A stretch of 64,000 nucleotides of DNA from Chionis minor (Eukaryota > Chordata > Aves > Charadriiformes > Chionididae). The notes under the pieces are model-generated. The model made no database searches. It was not told the origin of the DNA and was given only the letters and a program-made list of their open reading frames with translations. The stretch is from positions 310,001-374,000 of the forward strand of contig VZSF01003226.1 in assembly GCA_013398295.1 (NCBI GenBank). Reading direction: 5' to 3'. Below, one piece after another: positions 25,130-37,816 of this stretch (position 1 is the first letter of the stretch; each line of letters opens with the position of its first letter). The position numbers were made by a program, and so were the translations under genes.

Positions 25130-25660
25130 GCCCGCACCATGGCTGTCCTCTGCTGAGGGTGACCTCGGCTGAAGGGGCTGAAGGCCGGCTGCCGCGTGCG
25201 CAGCCCCGCGCCCTGAGGGACACACAGACCTCAGTCTGTCCCCACGTAACACGGGGGCAATTGTCAACGCCGCGGCTCGCCGGCGCTGCGAATCCGCTGC
25301 CAACACGGAAAAGTGGCTACCAAACGAAGCGTTATTACTCACGGGCAAAACTGCTCCTCTTCCCTTTCGTCCATGACTGCGCCGATGTCCCAGGAAATGC
25401 GAAGGGTTTGCTTTTTCCCGCCGCCAAAGTCCCTCTCCATGATGGAGAGGGGAATAAATCACCGATGGTGCCCTTCGTGGGAGCAAGGAGCGCATGAAGC
25501 CGCTCTGCGCCGGCTGCCCCTCGGCTGGAAAAGGCTGGTGCCAGCTGGGCTTACTCCATCAGAGCAACTCGGGGGAAGGCAAATCGCATCGAGGAGAGAA
25601 GGGGGGAGAGTGGCGGCGAGCGCGTGGAGCCCAATCACCTTTCATCATTTTGCGAGTTGG
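25130..25660. promoter_or_regulatory. CpG-rich patch (candidate orphan CpG island)
   Basis: CpGs are dense between about 25180 and 25640, for example in 'ggccggctgccgcgtgcgc' near 25182 and 'aacgccgcggctcgccggcg' near 25265. The surrounding tens of kilobases are CpG-poor. Overlapping frames on both strands reach 137-171 codons here (25084-25497 plus, 25313-25828 plus, 24986-25495 minus), which is expected where TA-containing stop codons are rare. No product is recognised. A promoter for a non-coding RNA, or for a distant gene, is possible. A coding first exon is not excluded but not supported. Confidence 0.5.
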
Positions 25661-28600
25661 AAACAAGATACGGTTAAGAGGTCATGTGCCCTGAGTGATT
25701 TACAGACGCGATGGCTGCACGGGGAGCCGCATGAGGTTTTCTTTGCAACAGAAGCAGCGGGGTTTATTGATATTTTGTCCAACATCCAGGCTCAGAGATT
25801 GCCCATCACATATAAGGGAGAGTGTTAAAGCACTTGAAAATATATTAAAACATTTTTAAAACCCACACGGTTGGGGGATGGTGTTTCCTCCAACCAGTTA
25901 GCAGAACTATAGGATTTAGCACTTTCAGTAGCAGACTAAAAACCTCTCCAAGGCAGTAAGCAGAGCCTTGGATCCCAAGCCTAACACTCCTATTCAATAA
26001 GGAAAAATTAGCCTCTCTTTCTGAATCGGGCCAATTTACTACAGGGATAAGGAAGACGACACCATGAGCATGGCTCTGTGTGTATCCACATTCCCCTCTC
26101 AAGTGAAAAATGAGGAAAAGAGCAGCAGCCTTCCACATGGTATTGAATCAAACCAGGATGCTAGCAGGGGAATCTTACACAACACAGTGAATAAAGCACT
26201 TACCTTTCCTTGTGTATCTCTGTCTGGAAGCGGCTAACCATATAATGCGTGTAGAAACAAGGAAAGGGTCTTTACTTACAGGAGAATATTGTGAACTCAC
26301 ATCCCAAGTGTTTCAAGTCCACCTAAAGGGAACTTTAAATGTAGCATGATCAGAGAGGAAGAGAAAGCTGTCGGGTACTCAGCCAGCAAGAAAAGGAAAG
26401 AAAGAAGGATGCTGAGCACAAGGGAGCAGGCTGAATGTCTCTGCAAGTCTTACCTTCAATTATGGAATACACAGAATGATTTAAAGGGATATTGTAAATT
26501 CAAATTCAGTGTTTTAAATAATTTATATTTAGAATTTAAGTCCCTTGAACAGTCTATCCCTACACTGGTTTGGCTTCTTTCATCTGCTTAATATATTTCA
26601 CACCTCTCCTCTAGCACAAACTGAATTTGAAGAGACTAGAGATTTTCTTTGAGAAAACAAGTTCAAATTTGGTAGAAAATGCAGGAAACATTTTGCACCA
26701 AAAAAAAAGACTCTTTGTCAGAGGAAGCTCTTTTAAAAATTGTAAGTGGGCTCAGTACCTCGTGGTGATGAAGACCACTCTGTGGCTTGAGGGACTCACA
26801 GCTCTCAGTTGTGCTCTGGTCCAAAAGGAGAAAATGTGCACAATCCTGGTGCACCAGCCCCATCATGCAAGCAAAATGCTGCTAGGCAAATCTGTGATGC
26901 TGCAACAAGGGCTCATGGCTGGATCGTCAAATTAGCCTAGTGAGGTAGGGCTACGTGGCATCCTAGGTAGGAAAGGCAGAGTGAGAGGGGCACTGCAGAC
27001 AGGAAGGAGGCAGAGATCCCGGGAGAGAAAGAGTGCCAATCTCTTGGCCACAGCCTTGGGGTGTCTGGAGAACCGGAGCCTGAGGTTGGGAGTTCACCAG
27101 CACCCTGCCTGCTGCTTCTGCCAGCTCATCAGATCTATCGCATATTTTGTGAGCAAGCTGTACTGGAAATCACTGTCAGCCTTCTCAGGGGAAACCAGCT
27201 CACTGCGGTGCCTTCAAGGCACAATACCCAGGAGCGAGGGGCTTCCCTCTGCACCCAGATGGTGGCAGAAATTACAGTGCTAGCCCAGCTGGGCATTGCC
27301 CGCTTCTGCCTGTCCACCCCCTCCTGGCTGTCTCTTGGTGCACGTGAAAACTGTGAGCCTGGAAACAGGATGTTCTGTTTCGCTTTGGCCGCCGTTTGGT
27401 ACTGTGAGTCCGTGACGCATGGCCAAGGCTCCGAGGCACAACAGCGGTGTGAACAGCAACAAAGAGAGTGAGCAGAGTGAGCGGGGTCTGCGCTGGGGGC
27501 TGCCACCCTGCACCGGAGGTGTTACGGAAGCTCGGGGAGGAGAGAGTGCTGTGTGACACAGCGGCCCCTGGACTGCTACAAATCACCTTGGAAGTAGTTC
27601 TTATTCCAAGCCCCAAACCACAGATTTGAACTCAGGATGTCAAGTTACCTGTTCCCTCTGCCTTGTTCCTCTTCCCTAAGGTACCTTCTTTCCTGTGGCA
27701 CTTCTGGCAGTGCGGAAGATCCTGGACAGCATCATCTTAATCTGATGGCATTTCTGTTTGCCTCTCTAGCTGGGCTGTGCTTGGTGTACTCTCTTCCTCC
27801 CACATCTGAGATAAGGAGACTGAAGACGTTCCGACAGTTCTCATGTTGAAATTCCAAACGGTTGTGAGTGTATTACAGAAAACACTTTAAGGGACCGCAG
27901 CTCTTCAATTATTTATGGCAATATTATACATCCAGATTTGTCTTAACATAAATAGTATCAAACAGAAGCAGAAAGAAAATAAAACATTCGAGCCTATTTT
28001 TGAGACACCTAACGTGCCACAGAGCTCCACACTCACCCTCCAAAATCTGTTTGTTCCGCTCACTGTTGCAGCAGAGGGTGTGCTGGTAATCCTGCCAGGG
28101 ATGAGAGAAAGCCCTCCCTGGAGCAGATCGTACAGTCTGCAAGGTCCTTTGCAATTATTACTGAGAATACCAAGTCCGCTGTGTGTTTCACTTAATGAAG
28201 GCTCTGGATGCACTTTACTTCATGTTTAGTTTCTAGTCTGAAAATCCTGCATGGCTGGCACTGATGCAAATGCCTTTTTTCCCACTAGGGCACAGAACTA
28301 TTTATAGGTGGTCGGTGGGAGACCAGATGGCTTCTCTGACCCCTGAGTGTGCGGGCCCCCATTCCCAGTTAAGATGTTCTTCCAGACTTGTTACTGCTGC
28401 TTCATTTTCCATGTATCCAAAACAGCAGTCAGTGGAGACTTAGAGGCACTTCATTGCATAAAATGCACACTGCATTAGTATTTGGAGTCTTTGGCAGATG
28501 ACTGGTGAATCCCGGAGTCTGGATAATACATATGCTCTTGCCTGCATGTATTACAAAGTTAGGAAACCCAAGAAGACGCCCAAGCCTCCTTGAGTGTTGC

Positions 28601-30167
28601 TGGGACAAGTCACCACTCACTCCTAGGGGGTTCTGTGGCTTTGACCAGCTTCCCGCAGGTAACGCTGTAACAGTGGGAAGCAAACACCAAAATGTTCTCT
28701 CTCCTTTGAGACCGATTTTCTAAAAGTGAATGTCACTCCAGAACTACAATAACGCCTCTATCACAGAAAGCGAGGTTACGCTGGTACTTACAGGAAGTAC
28801 CTTACCCGTACAGGTCCTCTCCTGGGACGGTTCTGCCCACTTCAGGCATCGCCACTGTCCCCCACTAACTAACAGCGTCAGAGCTGGCTTCGTTCCTCTC
28901 ACTGTCACCACCCAGAAATGCAGGTGATGATTTTCAGAGGGTTTAGGGGAAGATACTCAGAAGTGAAAGGAAGAAAATTTACCTTATTTCATCTTAGACA
29001 TCTGAAAATACCCCCTTGCTTAAGTATATGACTGTGTTGCAGTAATTTTCATAATTTGGTCATGACAATTAAGCAAAGTCACACATAGCTCAGGGAGACG
29101 CATTCATATTCTTAATTTGACTTCCAAGAGCGATTCCATGGAAACTCATGGGACTGCTCATATAAACGGTTACAAAGATATGCAAGCTTTTGTGGCAACG
29201 GCTTGGTCTACATCCCAGTGAATTTTACAGACCTGCATCTTTGCTGATCAGCACTCTTTCTTTGGAAATTTCTTCTGCAGCTGGGTTTGCAACCAGCAGC
29301 GTGGTGTACAATAGAGTCACACAGGCAGGCTCTGTGTGTTGGCAATTCATACGCTACACAGCCACTCATCAAAGACTTGTATGTAAACCTCACTATCTTA
29401 ATCCCAGTTGATAGTTAAAGAACAAAAGGATAGTTAAAGAAAGGCAGGAAAAGGGAAAAGACAAACAAGCCAGCTTGCCTGTTATTGAGAACCTTTACAA
29501 GAACATATCAGAAAAATCCAATTCGGTCTTCCTTTTCCCATTGAAAAAGAAAAACATCCATCACAAAGGCATTTTTAAAAGCTCTGCCTGCCCTGACCGT
29601 ACTCTGGTACGCTCCCCTTCCTAGACCCTGTAAAAATACAAAGCCCTGAAGAATACCTAACAGTAGGTGCTCTGTAGCTCAACCACACTCCAACTGGGGA
29701 GCCTCTGTTGACTGCAAACCCACCTACACAGTCCGGGCGGGAGAATTACTGGGGGAAATTATATTCCTATGCTTTTTGTAGCCTGATCCTACCCTTTCCC
29801 AGCCAGGGGGGAGCAAGTAGTGTTACACATCGCTCCCTATGCAGTGGTAGTCAGTCAGATTTGGGTTCCATCTACAGACCCTCACCTTCAGACTGACACC
29901 TGTGAACAGACAACTCACTGGGTGCTTAGGGACACCTGCTATACGTCCCTTTTCCCTGCTATTATATTCAATAAAAGCACGGAGAGACCAAAGTGAGGTT
30001 TCATTTTCAGCAAAGCGAGGGTACAAGTGAAGGACAGATGTGAACAGAAGAATTCCAATGGGATAGTGACCTGAGATAACCTGTTAATTACAGGCAATAC
30101 CAGTCTAAGTGCACTGGCTGTGTCAGCCATCCTGTGCTTTCCAACCTCAAAGACACCCTTACATGAT

Positions 30168-30199
30168 GGGGGGAGGGAGGGAGGAGAGAGCAGTGGGGG
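30168..30199. repeat. G-rich purine tract (GGGA-like)
   Basis: The tract reads as GGGA/GGAGA units on the plus strand, with several runs of three or more G. Four G-runs lie close enough together for a G-quadruplex to be conceivable, though this is untested. Confidence 0.7.
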
Positions 30200-31349
30200 T
30201 GAATAGTCATGCAAGGAGATAAACATTGCACATTTAATACTAGGAAACATTCAAACATGAAGGAAAGGAAAGAAACAACAAGTAATAAGTAAATCTATAT
30301 GGCGATTTCATTTTAATTTTAAGAAAAATCAGCATCTGTGCCTGTGCATGCAGTCTTCAGAAGAACAAAGCAGAAATTATGTGAGCTACAATATCCATTA
30401 TCTTCTTTCTCATCTATGTTTCCATTATCTTTTGTAGGAAAAAAAAACTTTGTGAATGAAGAAGGGAAACAAAGGGTGTCATGTATCAGGTATACCAGAA
30501 TAACTTTGTTAATTTTCATACAGTGTAACAAGGTGGAACAAAAACATAGAAAGAAACCTTATCTTTTCTCACAGATAAAGAAGAAAAGGAAATATCTTTG
30601 TAATTAGTCAAATTGGTTTTGCACTTCTTTCTAGAACATAAATCAAATGAGAAATATTTCTAAAGAAAGTATCTACACGCACTGCAGTGCGTTTCAGAGG
30701 ACGTGCAGGATCTAGATGGTCACCATGAACTTAATGAGCTTTTCTTTCACAGGCAGCCTTCATAAATACATTTTAATTGACATAAGGAACTTTAAGAAGT
30801 TGCATTGTGTCTGGCTTTTCAAGAGAGGAAGGATACAATAGCTTTTTGTTCTTTTTACATTAGACAGGAAAGAAAAGAGGTTTTGAGATGGCACATGCTA
30901 GTGCTCTGCAGTAGTCCCTGGTGTTCCCAGAGGCACCAGCAAAGGTGTAACCTGTAATTTGCAAGTTGAATGAGGCCGTGGGGGGGAAAAGAGAGCAGCA
31001 GGGTGCCCTGCCTGTAGGTAGGGATTCTTGGACACACGGTGCCTCCTACAGGTACTGACAGGCTCCTCCAGATGTCACCTTTCTGACTACGGGCAGATGT
31101 TTTTACACAAAAAGAAGTGTCCGGTGCAACAACAAATCCTAATGCTGATTCAGAGGACTCCTTTGCAGCTCCTACAGACTCACAGTTCTAACCCTTTTAA
31201 CCCAATCGGTATCAGAAAGGAGAAAACTGGTCACTGCTCACTGAGTTTTCTTTCTGTTTGTGTCGGAATCACAATGCTGGAATTGAGATTCCCCTGAGCT
31301 GGGCACTGTAAGAGGTAGTCAATAACCACAAAAGACTGCAATCTAGATA

Positions 31350-31425
31350 GTTGGGAGATGGAAAGAGAAATGAGACAAGACAGAAATTGTCCGAAGTCAC
31401 ACAATAGCAAAGAACAAGTCAGCAT
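31350..31425 (-). mobile_element. Weak MIR-like relic, minus orientation
   Basis: The phrase 'gagacaagacagaaattgtccgaagtcacaca' (31372-31403) resembles the MIR-core 'gaggcacagagaggttaagtgacttgcccaaggtcacaca' with several gaps. It is weaker than the copy at 11895-12010 and may be coincidence. Confidence 0.25.
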
Positions 31426-34400
31426 CCTATAGACAGAGTTGGATTTTACCTTTTAATCAGAAACATACTTAATTTTTTTATCACATATATCACTTAACTT
31501 CCAACATCAAACGAAACCTCCATAAGAGCAGAAGAGTTCTCTTGCTTGAAACGCTTTCTAGGCTCCTCATTATCTCTGATGAGAGAAACCTAATTCAGAA
31601 AAGCCAGGATTCAAGGACTAAATCATTAGTATTGTTGCTTTTATTAGCGTAGCTGTACTTCAGCTCCCCACAAATTTTACATACAGCGGTAGTGAAGCTG
31701 AGCTTTTATTTCTTTCATTGGACTATATGGGTAAAATGATATCAGGTCTCATTACTGCTTTTTAATCCCTCCCATATTTTGAGGTTTGTTAGCTGGGGAG
31801 AAGGAAAGAGAAAACGCGGTTGAGTTTTATCATTAAAACCCAACAACAGTCATTAAAAGAAAAACAGCACGTCAGGCATTATTTGTCTGTGTCATGCGTG
31901 AACTCGGCCTCGGCTCTGCCAGCACACACGTGTGCTGGTGAAGAGAGCTGGCACTGCAAGTGGTGGCCCATGGGTATCGGCAGCTCCGGGGACAGCCAGC
32001 GTCCCGCTGTATTTCTGTGCCACCATGGCTCTCGTTAGTCCCGTGTGGGCTGCCCCTCTCACAGGTTACGGGCTGGGAGGAAGAGCAGCACCAGGAACGT
32101 TGCTTTTCCCTTCCCCATGAAGCAGTTCTGTCCTCCAAGTGGGCACTGTCTGAATCTGGAAGGTGTCTGTGCTGGTGGAGAGGTGGATTTGCTCCGAGAA
32201 ATCCCATCTTTTCCAACCCCAAAAAAGAGCGAGAAAAACCACACGGACACCATGACGTGCCTCTGAGTCCCCTGCAATGTTGGTGGAAGCAGAATAAATG
32301 GAAATGATAAACACAGGACCTGCAGCATGACAGTGTGCGTGCCCTCCCACCAGCTCAGGGCCCGGCTCGCTGCCGTCTCCCACCCCGCCATACCGCGGGG
32401 ACAGAGCGGGGGCTCTCCCAGGCTGGACTCAGCTCACATCTCTGAGAAGTGCCCGGCTCAATTTAGTTCTGAAGGACTGCTAAAAAACCTGATCGTGCAC
32501 ATTTGGTAAACCAGCAGTCTCTTGCCATTTCATGATCTCATTAGATTAGCTGCTTTTATGTCTCTGAAAAACAGAGAGAGCCCACTAAGCCTCCTGGACA
32601 GTAACAAGACAGCAAGGGATGAGATTACACTGCCATGCCCATTAACACACTGAATTTGATGTACCTCTTTGTACCCTTATCATAAACACAACATTTTCCT
32701 CAGGACTAGGGGATTGTTTCCATGTTTACCAGGCACTCACTTTTCACACGATACTGTATTTTGCTCCTGAGACAATAATTCTGTCACATATACAAAGCTG
32801 AATTCAACTGAGACGAGATTCATTCCTGAACAACAAAATTAGTGTTTTCATTAAAGCATCCTTACAGAGGACAGATTTGGCTACCTTTGTTCATTTGGCG
32901 TAATCTTTTCCTCTTCTCAGTGGATGGGTGAGTCAGGCTGCAGGAAGGTGGGCAGAATTTGGCAGGTGGAAAGCAGCTCTCCTTTCTCCTCTAAGCCTTC
33001 CCCTCCTCCAAGCCAAAGAGAAGTATCTGGAGTCGGAGTCCTAACAAAGTTTTAGAAAGATGGTTTTATCGAGTGTCACAGGTTCTTTCAAGCACTTCAT
33101 CAGTTCATGATGAAATGAGCTCAAAGATGAGATGAGCAGATCGAGTCAGTCTGATCAACAGAAAATGAGAAGATTTAAAAAAGGAGGTAATAAACACATT
33201 TCAGCTTCTAATTAATCTATCAAAAGCTCTGCTTTCCTTTTAGTCTAGAATAAAAGAGAAATTAATAAGATTTTTTTCAAAGAATAGTTGTATGATTGTT
33301 GTACTTGTTCTTTTGTTGACATTGATTTTTCGACTTTCCTTATGAGAACAAATTTTTTTAAAAAACCTTTATGTAAGGAACATTATTAAGCAGCTTTTTC
33401 TCTTTTTGTAACATCTGCATGTGTGAATGGCAGACAAATTAGTACTGAAGTTTTGAAGGAGCCTCAAAACACATTGCCTCTGACAGTGCCAACAATCAAG
33501 GGATGGAGGATACAGCCGTTTAACCCACAGTTTCCCAGACTGTTTCTGTCCTCCTCTATGCACCTGCCTGTCCTGTAGCGCAGCAAGGAATATTAAAACC
33601 ATATAAAACGTGGTTTACTCTGGATAAATTATGGGAAGAATTAAACTTAAAAAGTAGACCCGCCCAGACATGCTACCTCTTCCGTTCCACCTCCCATCAC
33701 CCTGGGGCAGAAGGCTGTGGCCTGTGGTACAGGCTGTCTGTCCTTCTGTTCCCTCTGCGCACGCGATGTTTTGTTTCTGTGAGCAAGAAACATCGCAGCA
33801 CCAGCCTGGATGGGATTGCTAAATGTTTTGACAGTTTGAGAAAAACCCAATAACGCAGCTTGTCCTCGTATTGTAAGCGTAAGGGCTTGCATAAAAATTC
33901 AGGGAGACACTGCTGAGGAACACTGTTTAATTGAACTGTAAGATCTCATTGCATTGCAGGAACAGTGCAATCAATAAGCCCTACCTACAGTTGCTTAAAA
34001 ATGGAAGTAATTTAGAAACAATAACAGCTGACAAAACCAATTTAAACCGTCGCTGTGCTAAAGGCCTCCTTACTGCTTTGCATCCTGTGTTGTAAACCTG
34101 CGGACTTAGGGTGGGTTTTTTCTTTTTTTGGCTCAGCTCTGTCAAAGCCAGTGAAAACAGGAACCATACGTTGCGCAGAGGGCTGCAAACCTGAGCACTA
34201 TACATCAAATATAAAGATTCCAAATAACATACCTCTGCTTTTCACACTCAACAACAGCAACAGTCACTGTCAGCTGCATAAAGAGAATGAGTCTGAAATC
34301 TGTTGCCAAATCAAACTTGAGCCTTAACGCGAAAGCCAAGATTTTACAAAAAGGGTAGACGTTATTAAGAAGACAGCTAATCAATCAACTACCAAGACAC

Positions 34401-37233
34401 TCAGCTTCTCACTGAATCTGGTGCCGTTTGTAAAACATGTTGAGATCCTTGACTGGAATGAGATGCAATAGAAAGGCGAGGAACGATCGTGGGCAATCAC
34501 ACCCCAGTGATGAAGTGCCAAGGAAACGTCAATAGTAAGTCAAACCGTAATTTTCCTGATTACAACATGCAATCTAGGCTCCCCCTTCCTCGGGGCTGCT
34601 GCAGAGTTTTAGATCAACTGTTTCAGATAACCGAGTTACAAGCTGTGACTGGGTAAAAAAAAAGCACATATTGAAGTCTAAGCGCGTACCTCGGTAACAT
34701 CCTCAGTGCAACATAAGCACGTCCTTAGTTTTATCAATGTGTTTAAGTACCCTCCTGATGGGAATGTGTTGTTAACGAGGCTTATTACAGTAATTTGTAT
34801 TGGAGTCGTTTACAGGCCAGAGTCCCAGTGTGTTTGACATAGTGCAAAAATTGGAGTATCAGTTCCTCTGCTCTCTGAATTGTAGAATCAAAGTACAAGA
34901 GGGAGAAACAACTGACTGGCAGAAAGAGGTGGGAAGCAGCGGGAATGTACACAGCAACGGGACAGTGGAAAATAATGAGGTAAACAGTGGCCACTGCCGT
35001 CGGAGAACGGCTTTCACCTCACCTAGCTTCAAATTTTACAGCGTAAATTTGTGTATCTGAGTTGGTTGCTCAAGGCCCCCTACATCTGATCCATTTAGCT
35101 GACTCACCATTTTATGCTGAAGACAAATCACACTTTAACGTACCTCTTCGTCTCGACTGTTCATCTCCAAATGTTGCAATGGAGCTCAGAGTCACCAGCT
35201 CAGATGCAGCCACTGTACAAAGCCACTGCCTATAAAAAGTAGCAAAAGATAAAGGATGGACCATAAAAATACTGCCCCCCACAGTAACTTTAGCTGAAGG
35301 GTGGACATCCACAGTGTGATATCAAGGAAAAATAAATCCAGAATTTTAGTGGAGACAGAAGCAACCGCACCAAAGGCAAACAGATATATTTGCACATCAG
35401 TAGGATGGTGAAGGCAGCTACAATTCACTCTCCATTAATTAACTCAAAGAATGTCTATGGAGGAAGACAAAGAAGTGGTTGACAGCAATAGATCTTTTCT
35501 TGAATTTTCATTTATATTATATAGATACAAAAGCTTTGGGTACAAGCTGATGCTGAAGCCTCAACTCTTTCTGTATTTATCCAATTCAGTTGCAAATCAG
35601 TCAGGAGTTCCTGGGAAAGCACTGGGAGCTTGGTCACAGAAAGCTTGCCCCTGCCTGACCTGTGACGTCAGCCCAAGCAGCCCCCTGCTCGATGTTTGCA
35701 GGGAACCTTTTGCCGGAGTCCTCCGCTATATGTACAGCAGCCCTTGCAGCAACATCATGCGAGTGAAGCCTGGTTGGTAGGAAGGTCACTCGGAAAGGTT
35801 TCGTCCTTTCCTGCAGCGGGTTGCTTGGTAAGACTGATGGGGAGCCGCCATCCACACCCCACTCTGTGAAAGCCCATGGGTCTTACAGCCATGTGTTGCT
35901 TCCTGCCACACTGACGCTCATCCTTCAGCTTATCCGACTCCACTACAGGCTAGCGGGTGGCTTTACTGCAACCTTACTGGCATCTTAGATTTGATCTAGC
36001 GCATGTGGTGCTGCTGACCCTGTGCCTACCATCTGACCCTGTATGTGTCTGTGGCTCTGCTGCAGTTAGTGCGGAAGCATGGACATGATCCACATCTGAA
36101 AGCAACATTTTATTTTTAACCCATCAGATGGTATACCTATCTCCTGACCCCATCCACTCCAGGTAGACCATCTTGGCTGGCTGGGGGTGCCCAGTTCCAG
36201 CTTGATTACCGCTGTCCTTCAAGAGCACCCAGCATTATGACCCAGAGAAGCAGATGAGACATCTGAGATTTAACTGACCCTAGAGCAAAGCCACCAGGAA
36301 CAGCAGTTCTAGGGTGGACACATATAAAATATTGAGCGAGGAGCACCCCTTGCTTTCACTTGTTCACTGGGCTGTACTCCCAACTAGGTGGTTCTGGACC
36401 TGAACTTGCTTTTGCCAAGTACTGCAGAGAAGAATTTGAACATTTCCATGATAAAAGAGAGCAAATAGAAATGCAGACCAGCTGTCACCACCGTGGTGGT
36501 CTTGCAGTCTCATTACGCCTGTTTCACAGTTTTCTTTGTACTCTTGGTCTACCCAGACACTTCTGAAGAAGGCATTAGCTTTGCTATGAAGAATTAATTC
36601 CTCCCTAAATCACACTTCAAATTATATCACACACTTCTTAAAAAACTTGCAATATTCAGTATGCCATACTACAAATAGATTTCAAAAACGTCAACAATTT
36701 CTAAATAATTGCAAACTGCATCCGTGCAAATGAAATGTTAGTAGAAACAGCTATGTTCTATTGTTCTCTAGATGCATTTGCTGTTTTGGATAATCTTTTA
36801 TAGTGCTGCAAAAGGGGTTTCATATTCATTAGCTGGCTCTTGTTTGTTGGAAGCAGTTGATTTACTAAATATCTTGCTTATTAGTGTGGAGGCATAGAAC
36901 AGAAGGCAATACTTCATGATTGCGTTTTAATAAACAATGTTGAATACTTTTATTTTTAGTAAGTAGCTGGCGGGAGCTAGGCTACCAGTTTTTCTTTGTG
37001 AAATCATTCAGCTGATGGAATCTGATGTTTCCTTTAAGTTCACCACGTCCTTTCCTGTCATCTTCCTACTAACACAGTTCTGCCAACCATTCGGGCCAAG
37101 AATCTTGCCTGTGATAGCTCAGTAGATTAAATAGTTGAGATCCCAACAGATAGCAGCACCTGTTACTGACTCATTTTGCAACGTTGAGATAATCGTGTCA
37201 CCTACTGTTGTAGAAAGTGCACAAAAGTGAGTC

Positions 37234-37816
37234 TGTTGTGGTTTAACACGGGCCAGCAGCTCAGCCCCATGCAGCCACTCACTGACTCCCTCACCAGTGG
37301 AATGGGGAGGAGAAGTGGAAGGGCAAATCTGCAAAAGCTCGTGGATTGAGATAAAGACAGTTTAATAGGTAAAGCAAAAGCTGCACATGCAAACCAAGCG
37401 AAACAAGGAATCCACTCACTACTTCCCATCAGCAGCCAGGTGTTCAGTCATCTCCAGGAAAGCAGTTTCATCACATGTAATGGTGACATAGGAAGACAAA
37501 CATCGTGCCAAACGCCTGCCCCCTCCTCCTCCTTCCCACAGCTTTTATTGCTGAGCATGACATCATATGGTCATGGAATATCCCTTTGGTCAGTTGGGGT
37601 CAGCTGTCCCAGCTGTGCTCCCTCCCACCTTCTTGTGCCCCCCCAGCCTGCTCGCTGGTGGGGTGGTGTGAGGAGCAGAAATGGCCTTGAGGCTGTGAAA
37701 GCGCTTCTCAGCAATAGCTTAAACATCCCTGTGTTATCAACATCACAAATCCAAAACTTAGCACCATACAAGTTACTGTGAAGACAATTAACTCTGTCCC
37801 AGCCAAAATCAGTGCA
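37234..37816 (-). mobile_element. Solo LTR of an endogenous retrovirus, minus orientation
   Basis: The 583-bp element starts tgttgtggtttaac on the plus strand and ends ccagccaaaatcagtgca, so it has TG...CA termini. It resembles, from memory, a widespread avian LTR group whose sense strand ends with ...GTTAAACCACAACA. That puts the sense strand on the minus strand here. In that orientation a TATA-like 'caataaaagc' segment (reverse of about 37541-37550) and an 'attaaac' segment (reverse of about 37360-37366) sit where a promoter and polyadenylation signal are expected. The flanks gagtc (37229-37233) and gattc (37817-37821) look like a 5-bp target-site duplication with one later substitution. 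No gag, pol or env sequence adjoins it, so it is a solo LTR left by recombination. Confidence 0.82.

Larger units (their letters stand above)
25661..37233. other. Gene-free stretch
   Basis: More than 11 kb without a recognised gene. It contains a G/A-rich tract at 30168-30199 and a weak MIR-like phrase at 31350-31425. The G+C-rich region at 26.95-27.6 kb has overlapping frames of 77-136 codons in several phases and looks like chance. No splice-bounded exon was convincing. Confidence 0.5.

Noticed and set aside
25313..25828. Frame of 171 codons in the CpG-rich patch
   Set aside because: CpG-rich DNA lowers stop density, the product is low in recognisable structure, and an opposite-strand frame of 169 codons is open over much of the same DNA.
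27000..27620. G+C-rich block with many overlapping frames
   Set aside because: Frames are open in several phases on both strands, with no splice sites or recognisable residues, and the CpG density is lower than in the two patches that were annotated.
29790..29820. Possible CTCF-like site in 'ccagccaggggggagc'
   Set aside because: Several core positions differ from the CTCF consensus and a single weak match is not informative.
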